From NCBI GenBank assembly GCA_003283685.1, contig QBWD01000008.1:1-28985 (forward strand): a stretch of 28,985 bases of DNA, written 5' to 3'. Of this stretch, positions 8,044 to 14,365 are shown piece after piece (positions within the stretch are counted from its first letter, which is position 1; each line of letters begins with the position of its first letter). Made by a program: the position numbers and the translations under genes. The notes under the pieces were generated by a model. That model was not told where the DNA came from. It saw nothing but the letters and a program-made list of their open reading frames with translations, and ran no database searches. The stretch is from Prochlorococcus sp. AG-315-D17. Lineage in GTDB: Bacteria > Cyanobacteriota > Cyanobacteriia > PCC-6307 > Cyanobiaceae.

Positions 8044-8277
8044 ATGACAGTTGAAAATGCAAAGTCTTTTCTTGATGACTTGCAAAAAGATGGTCACTCT
8101 CCAGAATTAATGGCCAAGATAGGAAAAGATTTTAATTCTGACCATATGCATGAGGCTCTTAAGTCAAGAAACTGTACCAAGGATGAGCTACTTGCACATG
8201 TTTCAGGTGGCAGCAAAACTACTGATTGGGTAGAAGCTGGTTCATCAGTGGTTGGAGCTGCAGCAGCAGCTGCTTAG
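8044..8277 (+). CDS. Nif11-type leader peptide, candidate RiPP precursor (77 aa)
   Basis: Small protein whose first 56 residues match the Nif11-like leader family: MTVENAKSFLDDLQKD, an acidic amphipathic helix, then KDELLAHVSGG with the double glycine at 55-56 where C39-type peptidases cut. The predicted core is residues 57-77: SKTTDWVEAG, then SSVVG, then six alanines. It has no cysteine, so it cannot form lanthionines as prochlorosins do. Possible modified residues are Ser57, Thr59, Thr60, Ser67, Ser68, the Trp, or backbone amides. A weak AAGAG lies 11 bases before the ATG. No modifying enzyme is adjacent except sulfotransferases; the YcaO/TfuA operon is 3 kb left. No peptidase/transporter gene is in the window. 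Leader identification is firm; substrate pairing is inferred. Confidence 0.85.
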   Translation: MTVENAKSFLDDLQKDGHSPELMAKIGKDFNSDHMHEALKSRNCTKDELLAHVSGGSKTTDWVEAGSSVVGAAAAAA

Positions 8278-8301
8278 TTGTAAATTTAAAACTTATTATT
8301 A

Positions 8302-9168
8302 TTAATTGATTTTATTTACTAATAATATTAATTTATTAGATTTAATTGCAATGTCTTCATCTATTACAGATGTAATTAAATCATTAGTAAAGTAATTTCT
8401 TACCTTTTTTGAACCAAGGTATTTACTTCGATTGGATATTGGAAATTTATTCACATTTAATCCATTAGGTAGTATGATTTTTTGATCAATAAATTCTTTG
8501 ATAAGGTGCGATTTTTTTAAACTTACAAGATACAGGTTATCTTGACTTTTACTAATATTAAACATTTTTGTTGTGGTGCTTATCCAGAATATACATAGTT
8601 CATTTACCACTTTATATAGATAGTTACTCGAATCTAAATTTGAAGACTCATGGACTTTATATACATTTAGATGTTTTGAATATGCTTTGGAATATCTATT
8701 TAGCCAGGATATCCACTTTTTGGACCTAAAGATAGATGCGTCATCACATTTAAGATTAAATTGATGTTGATCATAAAAAAAAGCCCACATGTTTAACATT
8801 GATGTTATCCAATCAATAGGCTCCCTACAAACATGAATAAATAATGAGTTTGGAAATGTATCAATAACACTTTCTGGAAGGAAATGATGAAAAGTTGATG
8901 AGTCTATTTGTAGTTCCAATGCAATTTGTCGAAATAGTAAATATTTATTAAATGCTTCTAAAGGATATTTACCTTTTTTGTATTTCAAGTAGGCATCTGT
9001 AACTCCAGAATGCCAACTTTCATGTCCTGAATTTAGTTGTGATGAACAATAATCTGAAATTGATGTGGAACCACACTTGGGCAGGCTTAAATTAATTAGT
9101 AATGGATCTTGATAGGATTTCACTGTAAATTCAATAAGACATTCTTGTCTAATAATAATTATAATCAT
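8302..9168 (-). CDS. sulfotransferase-family protein (288 aa)
   Basis: LINLSLPKCGSTSISDYC (24-41) is the PAPS 5'-phosphosulfate loop and SLFIHVCREPIDWITSML (108-125) the 3'-phosphate element with R115 and S123. The remainder is low-complexity AT-coded sequence without a motif I know. The N-terminal MIIIIIRQEC stretch is odd and the true start could be GTG at residue 16 (FTVKSY). The gene is convergent with the Nif11 peptide gene, with ends only 24 bases apart, and it is not obviously related to the TPR-linked sulfotransferase outside the PAPS motifs. Likely acceptors in picocyanobacteria are surface glycans. Action on the Nif11 core is only a possibility. Confidence 0.78.
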   Translation of the reverse strand: MIIIIIRQECLIEFTVKSYQDPLLINLSLPKCGSTSISDYCSSQLNSGHESWHSGVTDAYLKYKKGKYPLEAFNKYLLFRQIALELQIDSSTFHHFLPESVIDTFPNSLFIHVCREPIDWITSMLNMWAFFYDQHQFNLKCDDASIFRSKKWISWLNRYSKAYSKHLNVYKVHESSNLDSSNYLYKVVNELCIFWISTTTKMFNISKSQDNLYLVSLKKSHLIKEFIDQKIILPNGLNVNKFPISNRSKYLGSKKVRNYFTNDLITSVIDEDIAIKSNKLILLVNKIN

Positions 9169-9473
9169 TTTTACTAACTTTTGATCTTGTCTTCATTTAG
9201 TGTTTATAAAGTTATTTTTAATGATCTTATTGTTTCTTATTTACTTATCAATTAATTAGAATTAATATCATTAATTCTAATTAGCAGTTTAAATAATATT
9301 GCTTATTTGAATCTAGAAAATAGTTTTCTTTAAATTTTATGTTTCATTTCTAACTATTATATAAATTATATTTTTTCACTAGTATTTATTTGAAAGATAA
9401 CATTATTCATTGATTTAGCGCTTAGAAACTATTAAGTATATAGTTACTCTCATTTATAGAATATACCTATTAA
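9169..9473. other. AT-rich gap with 14-bp hairpin
   Basis: No gene seen. A perfect inverted repeat, arms 9253-9266 and 9270-9283 with loop ATC, is made almost wholly of A and T. It lies downstream of the TPR gene and upstream of the sulfotransferase start (both minus strand). It lacks a T-run, so it is a weak terminator candidate or a cruciform. Confidence 0.35.
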
Positions 9474-10889
9474 TTAATTTTCAAAGACTTTATTTGAGAT
9501 GTTGAAATACTTTGAAAATTCTATATTTTCACTAGTGATTTTATTTACACTTCTATCTCCTATCTTTTGTGCATACGCAATCCAATTTCTTAATATAAGA
9601 AAGTTATTAAGATTAAATCCATTAATACTATTTTGTCCTTTACCCCAATATTTTTGAACCCTATCTGTTTCATTCTCTATTGATCTCCATTCTTCATTGT
9701 AATTCATACGCTTTGACTTGCAGTTGCTAATCTCTTTATACTTTGGGAATGCAAGTGGATATTCTGAACAGCCTCTTTTTATTTTTGATTTTAATTTAAG
9801 ATTAATTTTTTGTTTAATTTGATGATCTACCTTAGCTGAGACTTCATTTGCTTCTTCTAATCCCAGACAATATATTAAACCTTTGTAAAAGCCTTTAATA
9901 TTAGGACGTAACTCTATAAAGCATTTTCTTGAGTTGTTGTTTATAAGATTGATTTCACTAAATACTATAAATAGTTTCAATAATTCAATTATTGAATTTA
10001 CCTTAACTTGTACCTTGTAACAACTAAAACAAAATTCAGGAATAATTTTGTTCTGTTCAAATATAAGCTTATGCCTCTTGCAGTTCCTAACCAATTCATT
10101 CCGTTTATATATTTGTGATAATGATGTTTGTATTTTTAGATTATATTTATCATAAATTGCTGACCCTTCAGAATAAAATTCAGTAATATAATTATCATCA
10201 ATAAATCTATTTTCTATATAAGGTAATGATATTTGCTTGAATTCCTCATTTATTTTAAAGAATGGATTTAATCCATGATTAATTGGTTTATAAATAGTTA
10301 GTAATTTTATTAAGTTGCATTTTAATATTTCATTATTGGGTTGTTTTTCTAATGCTTTACATCTATATATCTCAGCTTCTTTTAGTTGTCCAAGATCTAT
10401 TAGTATACTTGCAAGATTATCATAGGCCATAGCAAATTCTGGATTAATTTCAATGGCTTTGCGAGTATATACTTCCGCCTCTTTTAATTTTCCGAGATCT
10501 TTTGCAATTACGCCCAAATTATAATATGCATTAGCAAAACCGGATTTTAATTTAATAGCTTCTAGTATTGACATCTCAGCTTCTTGTAATCTACCAAGCT
10601 CTTTTAGAATAATACCTAAATTATAATGTGCTAATGCAAAATCAGATTTATATTCAATTGCTTTACGAGTGGAAACTTCAGCTTCTAGAAATTTTTTTTC
10701 TAAAATAAGTATATTGCCAAGGAAAAAATGAAAGTTCGCTTTTTTGGGATTAATTTTTATTCCTTTTTTAATGATATTTTTAGCTTTTTTAATTTCTCCT
10801 GATAGCATAAAATGATTAGCCAGCTTCGCCCATAATGTTGAATCATTTGGATTGGATTTAATTGAATCTATTATTAAATTAATAGTCAC
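9474..10889 (-). CDS. TPR protein with picocyanobacterial C-terminal domain (471 aa)
   Basis: Residues about 1-200 are four to five near-perfect TPR units (ALAHYNLGIILKELGRLQEA, ANAYYNLGVIAKDLGKLKEA, AMAYDNLASILIDLGQLKEA). Residues about 200-471 are a different domain with RNCKRHKLIF, IPEFCFSCYKVQV and RKCFIELRPNIKGFYKGLIYC, a cysteine-bearing arrangement I associate with island TPR proteins of Prochlorococcus and Synechococcus; its function is unknown to me. The very similar TPR units suggest recent internal duplication. The CxxC in FCFSC might bind metal or redox-cycle, but nothing proves it. Upstream of the ATG is a 560-base gap, so it is probably transcribed alone. Confidence 0.85.
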   Translation of the reverse strand: MTINLIIDSIKSNPNDSTLWAKLANHFMLSGEIKKAKNIIKKGIKINPKKANFHFFLGNILILEKKFLEAEVSTRKAIEYKSDFALAHYNLGIILKELGRLQEAEMSILEAIKLKSGFANAYYNLGVIAKDLGKLKEAEVYTRKAIEINPEFAMAYDNLASILIDLGQLKEAEIYRCKALEKQPNNEILKCNLIKLLTIYKPINHGLNPFFKINEEFKQISLPYIENRFIDDNYITEFYSEGSAIYDKYNLKIQTSLSQIYKRNELVRNCKRHKLIFEQNKIIPEFCFSCYKVQVKVNSIIELLKLFIVFSEINLINNNSRKCFIELRPNIKGFYKGLIYCLGLEEANEVSAKVDHQIKQKINLKLKSKIKRGCSEYPLAFPKYKEISNCKSKRMNYNEEWRSIENETDRVQKYWGKGQNSINGFNLNNFLILRNWIAYAQKIGDRSVNKITSENIEFSKYFNISNKVFEN

Positions 10890-11453
10890 TTTATTATCCT
10901 CAGATTTTTAGCATTTGCGCTAAAGTTATGACATATTGATTCCAATTGCTGAGTTTTTTTAAACTTCATTTTTGCATTCAAAAGCTTACAGTCTTTATTA
11001 TGGAATGTTTTAACTCAAATTAGTTTAAAAGCAACGATTATTTGAGTCTAGTTTGCATTTCTTTGAATTCAATTCTTTAGTTTCATTGATGAACACTCAG
11101 TGGTTTATTAATTGATATGTACTCACCTTGGTTAAAATAATACTAAATTACTAAATCATTTTTCTTGAAACAAGTTGTGGGATTCTTCATTGTATTTAAA
11201 ATAGGGTAATGATTTTTAACTATTTTCCCAGGTTTTGACCTATTCCATTAATTGCTTCAGTGACATAGGTTTGATTGGGTTTAAACGCATCAGTGCAAAA
11301 TTATTTCTTGAGTAGTATATAAATACCGAGCTTCCCCATTGATTAGTGTTTGTAAAAAAATCGAAAACCCTTGAGCTTCAAAACCACCTGCACCCATTTT
11401 GGATTACGTCCGTATTGCGAACTGTTTAGAATCATCAAGTAGTTTTTTATGAC
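10890..11453. other. 564-base gap, no intact gene; possible degraded ORF
   Basis: No convincing gene. The left part must hold the promoter of the TPR gene. On the minus strand around 11210-11410 two short overlapping frames look coding-like: one begins MGAGGFEAQGF and stops after 35 codons, and a shifted one reads LNPIKPMSLKQLME, then a stop, then VKTWEN. This could be a frameshifted remnant. I recognise no family. Base composition changes here from the AT-rich left region to the more ordinary right region. Confidence 0.3.
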
Positions 11454-11606
11454 TCATCTTCTTTTTAAAGCAAAGTATCCAATCGCTCCAAGAAACAAAC
11501 CAAAGGCAATCAGATTGGGAACGATTCCACCAATAATCTGAGCTTCTCCAAAAATAAGAAACGTAATCACAACAAAAACCCTTGCCCAGTTATCAGCGAA
11601 ACTCAT
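11454..11606 (-). CDS. small membrane protein (50 aa)
   Basis: Short frame starting MSFADNWARVFVVITFLIFG and ending YFALKRR, with two hydrophobic stretches (about 8-24 and 27-44) and a positive C-terminus, so probably a double-spanning membrane peptide. Its ATG overlaps the stop of the upstream DUF2905 gene as TAATG (11604-11608), indicating translational coupling and supporting a real gene. Function unknown. Confidence 0.65.
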   Translation of the reverse strand: MSFADNWARVFVVITFLIFGEAQIIGGIVPNLIAFGLFLGAIGYFALKRR

Positions 11607-11809
11607 TATGAGGATCGGAATAAATTAAAAATGACTGTAAGTAGCAGACTAATGGCGATACAGCTGACCACTGGGAAATAAAAAGTTGAGTTCTCACCTC
11701 GAAGAACGATGTCCCCAGGCAATCGCCCTAAACCTAATTGTTTTAAGTAAGGATAAATAGCACCGATCGATGCAATTAGGAGTCCTAGTGTAATTAGTAT
11801 TTTTTGCAT
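11606..11809 (-). CDS. DUF2905-family membrane protein (67 aa)
   Basis: The segment KQLGLGRLPGDIVLRGENSTFYFPVVSCIAISLLL has the GRLPGDI and FYFP landmarks of DUF2905, a small bacterial membrane family of unknown function. Hydrophobic helices lie at about 3-20 and 45-63. Usual length for the family. It sits in a leftward run of four small membrane protein genes (12284 down to 11454), 40 bases after the 58-residue gene and fused by TAATG to the 50-residue gene. Probably one transcript. Confidence 0.88.
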   Translation of the reverse strand: MQKILITLGLLIASIGAIYPYLKQLGLGRLPGDIVLRGENSTFYFPVVSCIAISLLLTVIFNLFRSS

Positions 11810-11849
11810 TAATAGTTGCCTGCGCTTAGGGCGAGTAGTAAGAAGCGGT

Positions 11850-12026
11850 TCATGATGAATGAGGAGAAAAGATCCAGTGCAAAATCAGAGTGGCGAGAAC
11901 TCCTACACCAAAACCAAAAAACCAACTTAGGTTAAGCATTTGATAGTTGCTAAATCTCAAACGTTTCTGTATTGCTTGAGCAGCTCTTTTATCTAATTCA
12001 ATCAAGTTTAGAAAGAAGCGTTTCAT
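11850..12026 (-). CDS. small membrane protein (58 aa)
   Basis: ATG at 12026 follows directly on the TAG stop of the upstream gene. The product has a charged N-terminal half (ELDKRAAQAIQKRLRF, likely an amphipathic helix on the membrane surface) and one hydrophobic segment (LSWFFGFGVGVLATLILHWIF without break, about residues 33-53). I do not recognise a family. The abutting genes and shared membrane character support expression with its neighbours. Confidence 0.6.
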   Translation of the reverse strand: MKRFFLNLIELDKRAAQAIQKRLRFSNYQMLNLSWFFGFGVGVLATLILHWIFSPHSS

Positions 12027-12284
12027 CTAATCATCCATTGATGTTGTGATTCTGGATTTTTTAAACCAGATGAATTTAGTGACAATAGCTATTGGGATAA
12101 CAATTAGTAGAAAGTCTATGACTGTATGAATCAGACCAAAGACGTTGTATTCAGGATTGCTTGAACGTATGAGGTCAACTGAAAAATCCATTAGCACCCC
12201 ACTCAAAGCGTACCAACCAACAATGAAAGCAATATTGATTAGAAGTCGTGCAATCTTATTGTGTGGAAGTTTTAGGGAAGGCAT
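12027..12284 (-). CDS. small membrane protein (85 aa)
   Basis: Two predicted membrane helices (about 13-32 and 48-70, LIHTVIDFLLIVIPIAIV), charged ends and a WFKKSR segment after the second helix. First gene of the leftward group of four small membrane proteins. No family recognised. Its promoter would lie in the 12285-12576 interval. Confidence 0.7.
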   Translation of the reverse strand: MPSLKLPHNKIARLLINIAFIVGWYALSGVLMDFSVDLIRSSNPEYNVFGLIHTVIDFLLIVIPIAIVTKFIWFKKSRITTSMDD

Positions 12285-12729
12285 GAACTAAGCGTTTCAT
12301 AAACCCTTTCTAGCTGTGTTAGTTCCATTCATCTTCTTGCTGTAAACAAATTTACGCTGATATTTACGGAGTGATCCAACTACTGTTAGGCGGTGGTCTA
12401 TGAGTTAGATCGAATACTTGAGTTGAAACAGGTTAAAACAAGAAACCCCTCTAGAAATTCCAATAACTAAAGGGGTTATTAAATTGATTCGTACTATATC
12501 GAGTCAATCTATGTCTTGATGAGGTTTGGCCTCAATTAATTTATAGGCGAAATCAACTTAAAAAACAACCGAGATTGGAAAGCCCTACCTCAACCGCCCT
12601 TTTGCTAGTAAGAATTTCTAGATATATTTTTCATACGTTGGTTCCCGAAGTAGAGAACCAATCAGAGTTAAGGGAGTTGGACTGCATAGCACCTTCCTTT
12701 TCTCGCTAAAACTTTCACACTAATTAGAA
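12285..12729. other. 445-base noncoding stretch with hairpins
   Basis: No gene seen. It holds an AACCCCT / AGGGGTT stem (12444-12450 and 12471-12477, loop 20 bases), a small GAGG-TTTGG-CCTC hairpin near 12519, the 75-nt repeat (12576-12650) and a TTGGTTC / GAACCAA stem (12638-12644 and 12655-12661) overlapping that repeat's end. The density of stems and the repeated sequence make a small RNA possible, but I see no clear promoter-terminator pair. Confidence 0.4.
12576..12650 (+). repeat. 75-nt direct repeat, copy 1
   Basis: Matches 28911-28985 at 72 of 75 positions; the three differences are at 12597, 12607 and 12608. The match ends only because the window ends, so the repeat may be longer. 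It begins TGGAAAGCCCTACCTCAACC and ends GTTGGTTCCCGAAG. It is noncoding and lies before the small DYSR and hli genes. It may be the upstream part of a duplicated hli cassette, or a small RNA or recombination sequence. Confidence 0.85.
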
Positions 12730-12867
12730 ATGACTGTAAGTGAGAAGGGCGATAATCACTGGTCTGATTATTCCAGGGGCTCAAGATTTGGAAAGATAAT
12801 TGCTTACGGGATTGGCGCAAAGCTAACAATTCTCGCAGGATTTCTTTTTTATATGATGTCTAATTAA
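12730..12867 (+). CDS. DYSR-type small membrane protein (45 aa)
   Basis: Begins MTVSEKGDNHWSDYSRGSRF and ends with one hydrophobic helix (about 24-43, LTILAGFLFYMM). It resembles the 54-residue protein at 12932-13096 around HWSDYSRGSRFGK / HFTDYSRDSGTAK followed by a membrane helix, so the two are probably paralogues, which supports both being real. Located between the repeat and the hli genes. Function unknown; a thylakoid or cytoplasmic membrane location is expected. Confidence 0.65.
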   Translation: MTVSEKGDNHWSDYSRGSRFGKIIAYGIGAKLTILAGFLFYMMSN

Positions 12868-12869
12868 AG

Positions 12870-12894
12870 AAAAAGGACTGACCTAAGTCAGTCC
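12870..12894 (-). terminator. terminator of the 54-residue gene
   Basis: Stem GGACTGAC / GTCAGTCC (12875-12882 and 12887-12894) with four-base loop. Read on the minus strand it is followed by five T (12874-12870). It lies 38 bases past the stop of the minus-strand gene at 12932 and just after the stop of the plus-strand gene at 12867. Confidence 0.75.
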
Positions 12895-12931
12895 CAATGG
12901 TTCAAAAAGAATTTGCTTCAATATTGATGAT

Positions 12932-13096
12932 TTAGATAGTAGTCATATACGCAAGAAAACCAACAGGAACAAAAATCAGCGCAGCAATCGTAAAACGAAC
13001 AAATTTAGCTGTGCCTGAATCTCTTGAATAATCAGTGAAATGTTTTGTGTTGTTCCATTCTGACCAGTTTTTTGGGCTGTTATTAGATGATTTCAT
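12932..13096 (-). CDS. DYSR-type small membrane protein (54 aa)
   Basis: Frame starts MKSSNNSPKNWSEWNNTKHF, then TDYSRDSGTAKF, then a hydrophobic segment (FTIAALIFVPVGFLAYM) and ends TTI. Related to the plus-strand 45-residue protein at 12730. A good terminator follows. A 36-residue frame lies seven bases upstream on the same strand, so the two may be cotranscribed. No named family recognised. Confidence 0.65.
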   Translation of the reverse strand: MKSSNNSPKNWSEWNNTKHFTDYSRDSGTAKFVRFTIAALIFVPVGFLAYMTTI

Positions 13097-13102
13097 TGTT
13101 AG

Positions 13103-13213
13103 TTAAGAAAATACGGTAGTACCAACCTCATAAGCACCAGCTAATAAAAGTAGTGCAGGAAGATTCAAGAGAACGATTAGTTTTGCAGCAGTAGTTTTGT
13201 TGATTGCAATCAT
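13103..13213 (-). CDS. single-helix membrane peptide (36 aa)
   Basis: MIAINKTTAAKLIVLLNLPA followed by LLLLAGAYEVGTTVFS: one hydrophobic helix of photosystem-subunit size, ending six bases before the start of the 54-residue gene on the same strand. It is not a photosystem subunit I can name. Support is the tight spacing and clean helix; coding potential alone is weak at this length. Confidence 0.45.
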   Translation of the reverse strand: MIAINKTTAAKLIVLLNLPALLLLAGAYEVGTTVFS

Positions 13214-13283
13214 GACTAAAAGTTGGTTCTAGTTGGTTTTTAAAAGATGTGTAAAACATTAATAGATGCTCTCATTTCCTATA

Positions 13284-13302
13284 GGACGGTTGAGGTAGGG
13301 CT
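13284..13302 (-). repeat. inverted 19-nt copy of the repeat core
   Basis: On the minus strand this reads AGCCCTACCTCAACCGTCC, identical at 18 of 19 positions to 12581-12599 and to 28916-28934. The variable base is the same one that differs between the two long copies (T here, C and A there). It lies upstream of hli 1 in the opposite orientation. Confidence 0.6.
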
Positions 13303-13463
13303 AACCAGTTCGTACTATTTGTACTTATCACAATGATTAATAGATCTAATCACTGAAGAAATATCTCTCTAATTAGTTGCTGTATTTAGTTCTTGAGGGA
13401 TGAAGCTATTAATTACTAGAAGAAGCCGTACACGACCGTACTTTCGCCACCAGGAACTCATAG

Positions 13464-13481
13464 TTTACATTTCTTCACATC
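13464..13481 (+). promoter_or_regulatory. HLR1-like site before hli genes
   Basis: TTTACATT TC TTCACATC: two octamers with the two-base spacing of the HLR1 element bound by RpaB in cyanobacteria. The first octamer is a full match and the second matches six of eight. It ends 15 bases before the first hli ATG. A direct repeat CCGTAC (13426-13431, 13436-13441; ten-base period) lies just upstream. RpaB control of hli genes is established in other cyanobacteria. Use here is inference. Confidence 0.35.
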
Positions 13482-13496
13482 AACGCAATTCCAGTG

Positions 13497-13706
13497 ATGA
13501 CAACTTCTTCTTCTTCTTCTCAGGTAATCACTGAGTATGGCAAGCAAAACATCTTTGCTCGTGAAACACAGCCTCAGCTTGTAGAGGACTACACCAACTA
13601 CCCAGAAGAAGCTGAAAAGACAAATGGCCGTTGGGCAATGATCGGCATGATCAGTCTTTTGGTTTCATACTTCACAACAGGTCAAATCATTCCTGGAATT
13701 TTCTAA
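13497..13706 (+). CDS. hli: high-light-inducible protein (Hli 1, 69 aa)
   Basis: Hli proteins are one-helix members of the chlorophyll a/b-binding superfamily that bind pigment and protect photosystems and chlorophyll synthesis under stress in the thylakoid. The motif EKTNGRWAMIGMISLLVSYF carries the conserved Glu, Asn-Gly-Arg and Met-Ile-Gly, and the tail TTGQIIPGIF is the short picocyanobacterial/phage-like type. ATG 13497 is preferred over GTG 13494. The N-terminal half is longer than in the four following copies, with a serine-rich start. First gene of the hli run, 19 bases before the next. Confidence 0.92.
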   Translation: MTTSSSSSQVITEYGKQNIFARETQPQLVEDYTNYPEEAEKTNGRWAMIGMISLLVSYFTTGQIIPGIF

Positions 13707-13725
13707 ACAAAAACATCTACTAACA

Positions 13726-13845
13726 ATGCAACCATCTAACAAAACAATTCTAGAAAGAAGCATCGGCAGACCAGCCATGATGGCATTCGTTCTACTAACA
13801 GCTATCTACCTAACAACCGGTCAACTTATCCCAGGTGTAGTTTAA
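13726..13845 (+). CDS. hli: reduced Hli protein (Hli 2, 39 aa)
   Basis: Very short copy. ERSIGRPAMMAFVLLTAIYL replaces the usual ExxNGRxAMIG: the Asn is Ile and the second half is AMMA. The tail TTGQLIPGVV is kept. The stop overlaps the next start as TAATG (13843-13847), so it is translated in line with the others. Pigment binding may be weakened by loss of the Asn ligand, or it may act as a helper in a dimer with another Hli. Confidence 0.85.
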   Translation: MQPSNKTILERSIGRPAMMAFVLLTAIYLTTGQLIPGVV

Positions 13846-13991
13846 TGAAAAAACAAAATGCTGAGACTCAAGTACTCGAAGAAGGCAAAGTGATTGCTGA
13901 AAGACTAAACGGTTGGGCCGCATCAGTCGGATGCATAGCTCTTGTAGGTGCTTACCTAACAACTGGTCAAATCATTCCAGGTTTCGTTTAA
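13845..13991 (+). CDS. hli: high-light-inducible protein (Hli 3, 48 aa)
   Basis: KVIAERLNGWAASVGCIALV has the E-x-x-N-G pigment-binding core with Trp in place of the usual Arg and with AASVG for AMIG. The tail is YLTTGQIIPGFV. It shares LEEGKVIAERLNG with the next gene, so the two are recent tandem duplicates. Linked by TAATG at both ends. Confidence 0.88.
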   Translation: MKKQNAETQVLEEGKVIAERLNGWAASVGCIALVGAYLTTGQIIPGFV

Positions 13992-14137
13992 TGAAAAAAA
14001 CAACCACTGAAACTCCAAGACTCGAAGAAGGCAAAGTTATTGCCGAACGTCTCAATGGCTACGCAGCATTTGTTGGATGCTGGGCACTTATAGGTGCATA
14101 TCTGACAACCGGGCAAATCATTCCAGGTCTTGTGTAA
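13991..14137 (+). CDS. hli: high-light-inducible protein (Hli 4, 48 aa)
   Basis: Starts at ATG 13991 inside the preceding stop (TAATG). A longer upstream extension in this frame only overlaps Hli 3. LEEGKVIAERLNGYAAFVGC is the core, with Tyr after the Asn-Gly, and AYLTTGQIIPGLV the tail. Tandem duplicate of Hli 3. Its stop overlaps the ATG of Hli 5. Confidence 0.88.
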   Translation: MKKTTTETPRLEEGKVIAERLNGYAAFVGCWALIGAYLTTGQIIPGLV

Positions 14138-14262
14138 TGAATAACGAAACAAGTTACTGGAAAACAGCAGAGCAAATGAATGGCCGTTTAGCGATGATTG
14201 GTTTCTTTGCAGCTGTGATTAATTACGGATTCACAGGCTGGATTATTCCAGGAATTGTTTAG
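14137..14262 (+). CDS. hli: high-light-inducible protein (Hli 5, 41 aa)
   Basis: Starts at ATG 14137 (TAATG overlap). TAEQMNGRLAMIGFFAAVIN is a canonical Hli motif, and the tail FTGWIIPGIV differs slightly from the TTGQIIPG of the others. Last gene of the run, followed 20 bases later by a terminator, so the five probably form one transcript. Confidence 0.9.
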   Translation: MNNETSYWKTAEQMNGRLAMIGFFAAVINYGFTGWIIPGIV

Positions 14263-14282
14263 TTCTAGTTTTTAGGTCTAAT

Positions 14283-14322
14283 AAAAAAGCCTCTTCTCTG
14301 TCATTACTGAAGGGGCTTTTTT
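14283..14322 (+). terminator. terminator of the hli operon
   Basis: Stem GCCTCTTC / GAAGGGGC (14289-14296 and 14309-14316, one G-T pair), extended by A-T pairs on the outside, followed by a T-run 14317-14322. It can also work for the minus-strand gene at 14366, because the left side is a run of A. Confidence 0.85.
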
Positions 14323-14365
14323 ATTGCTTTTAAGCTGATCACCATAGAGGACCTGTCGATTTCGA

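Noticed and set aside
8044..8277. Lanthipeptide (prochlorosin) precursor
   Set aside because: The leader is of the same Nif11 kind, but the core has no cysteine and no LanM-type gene is in the window.
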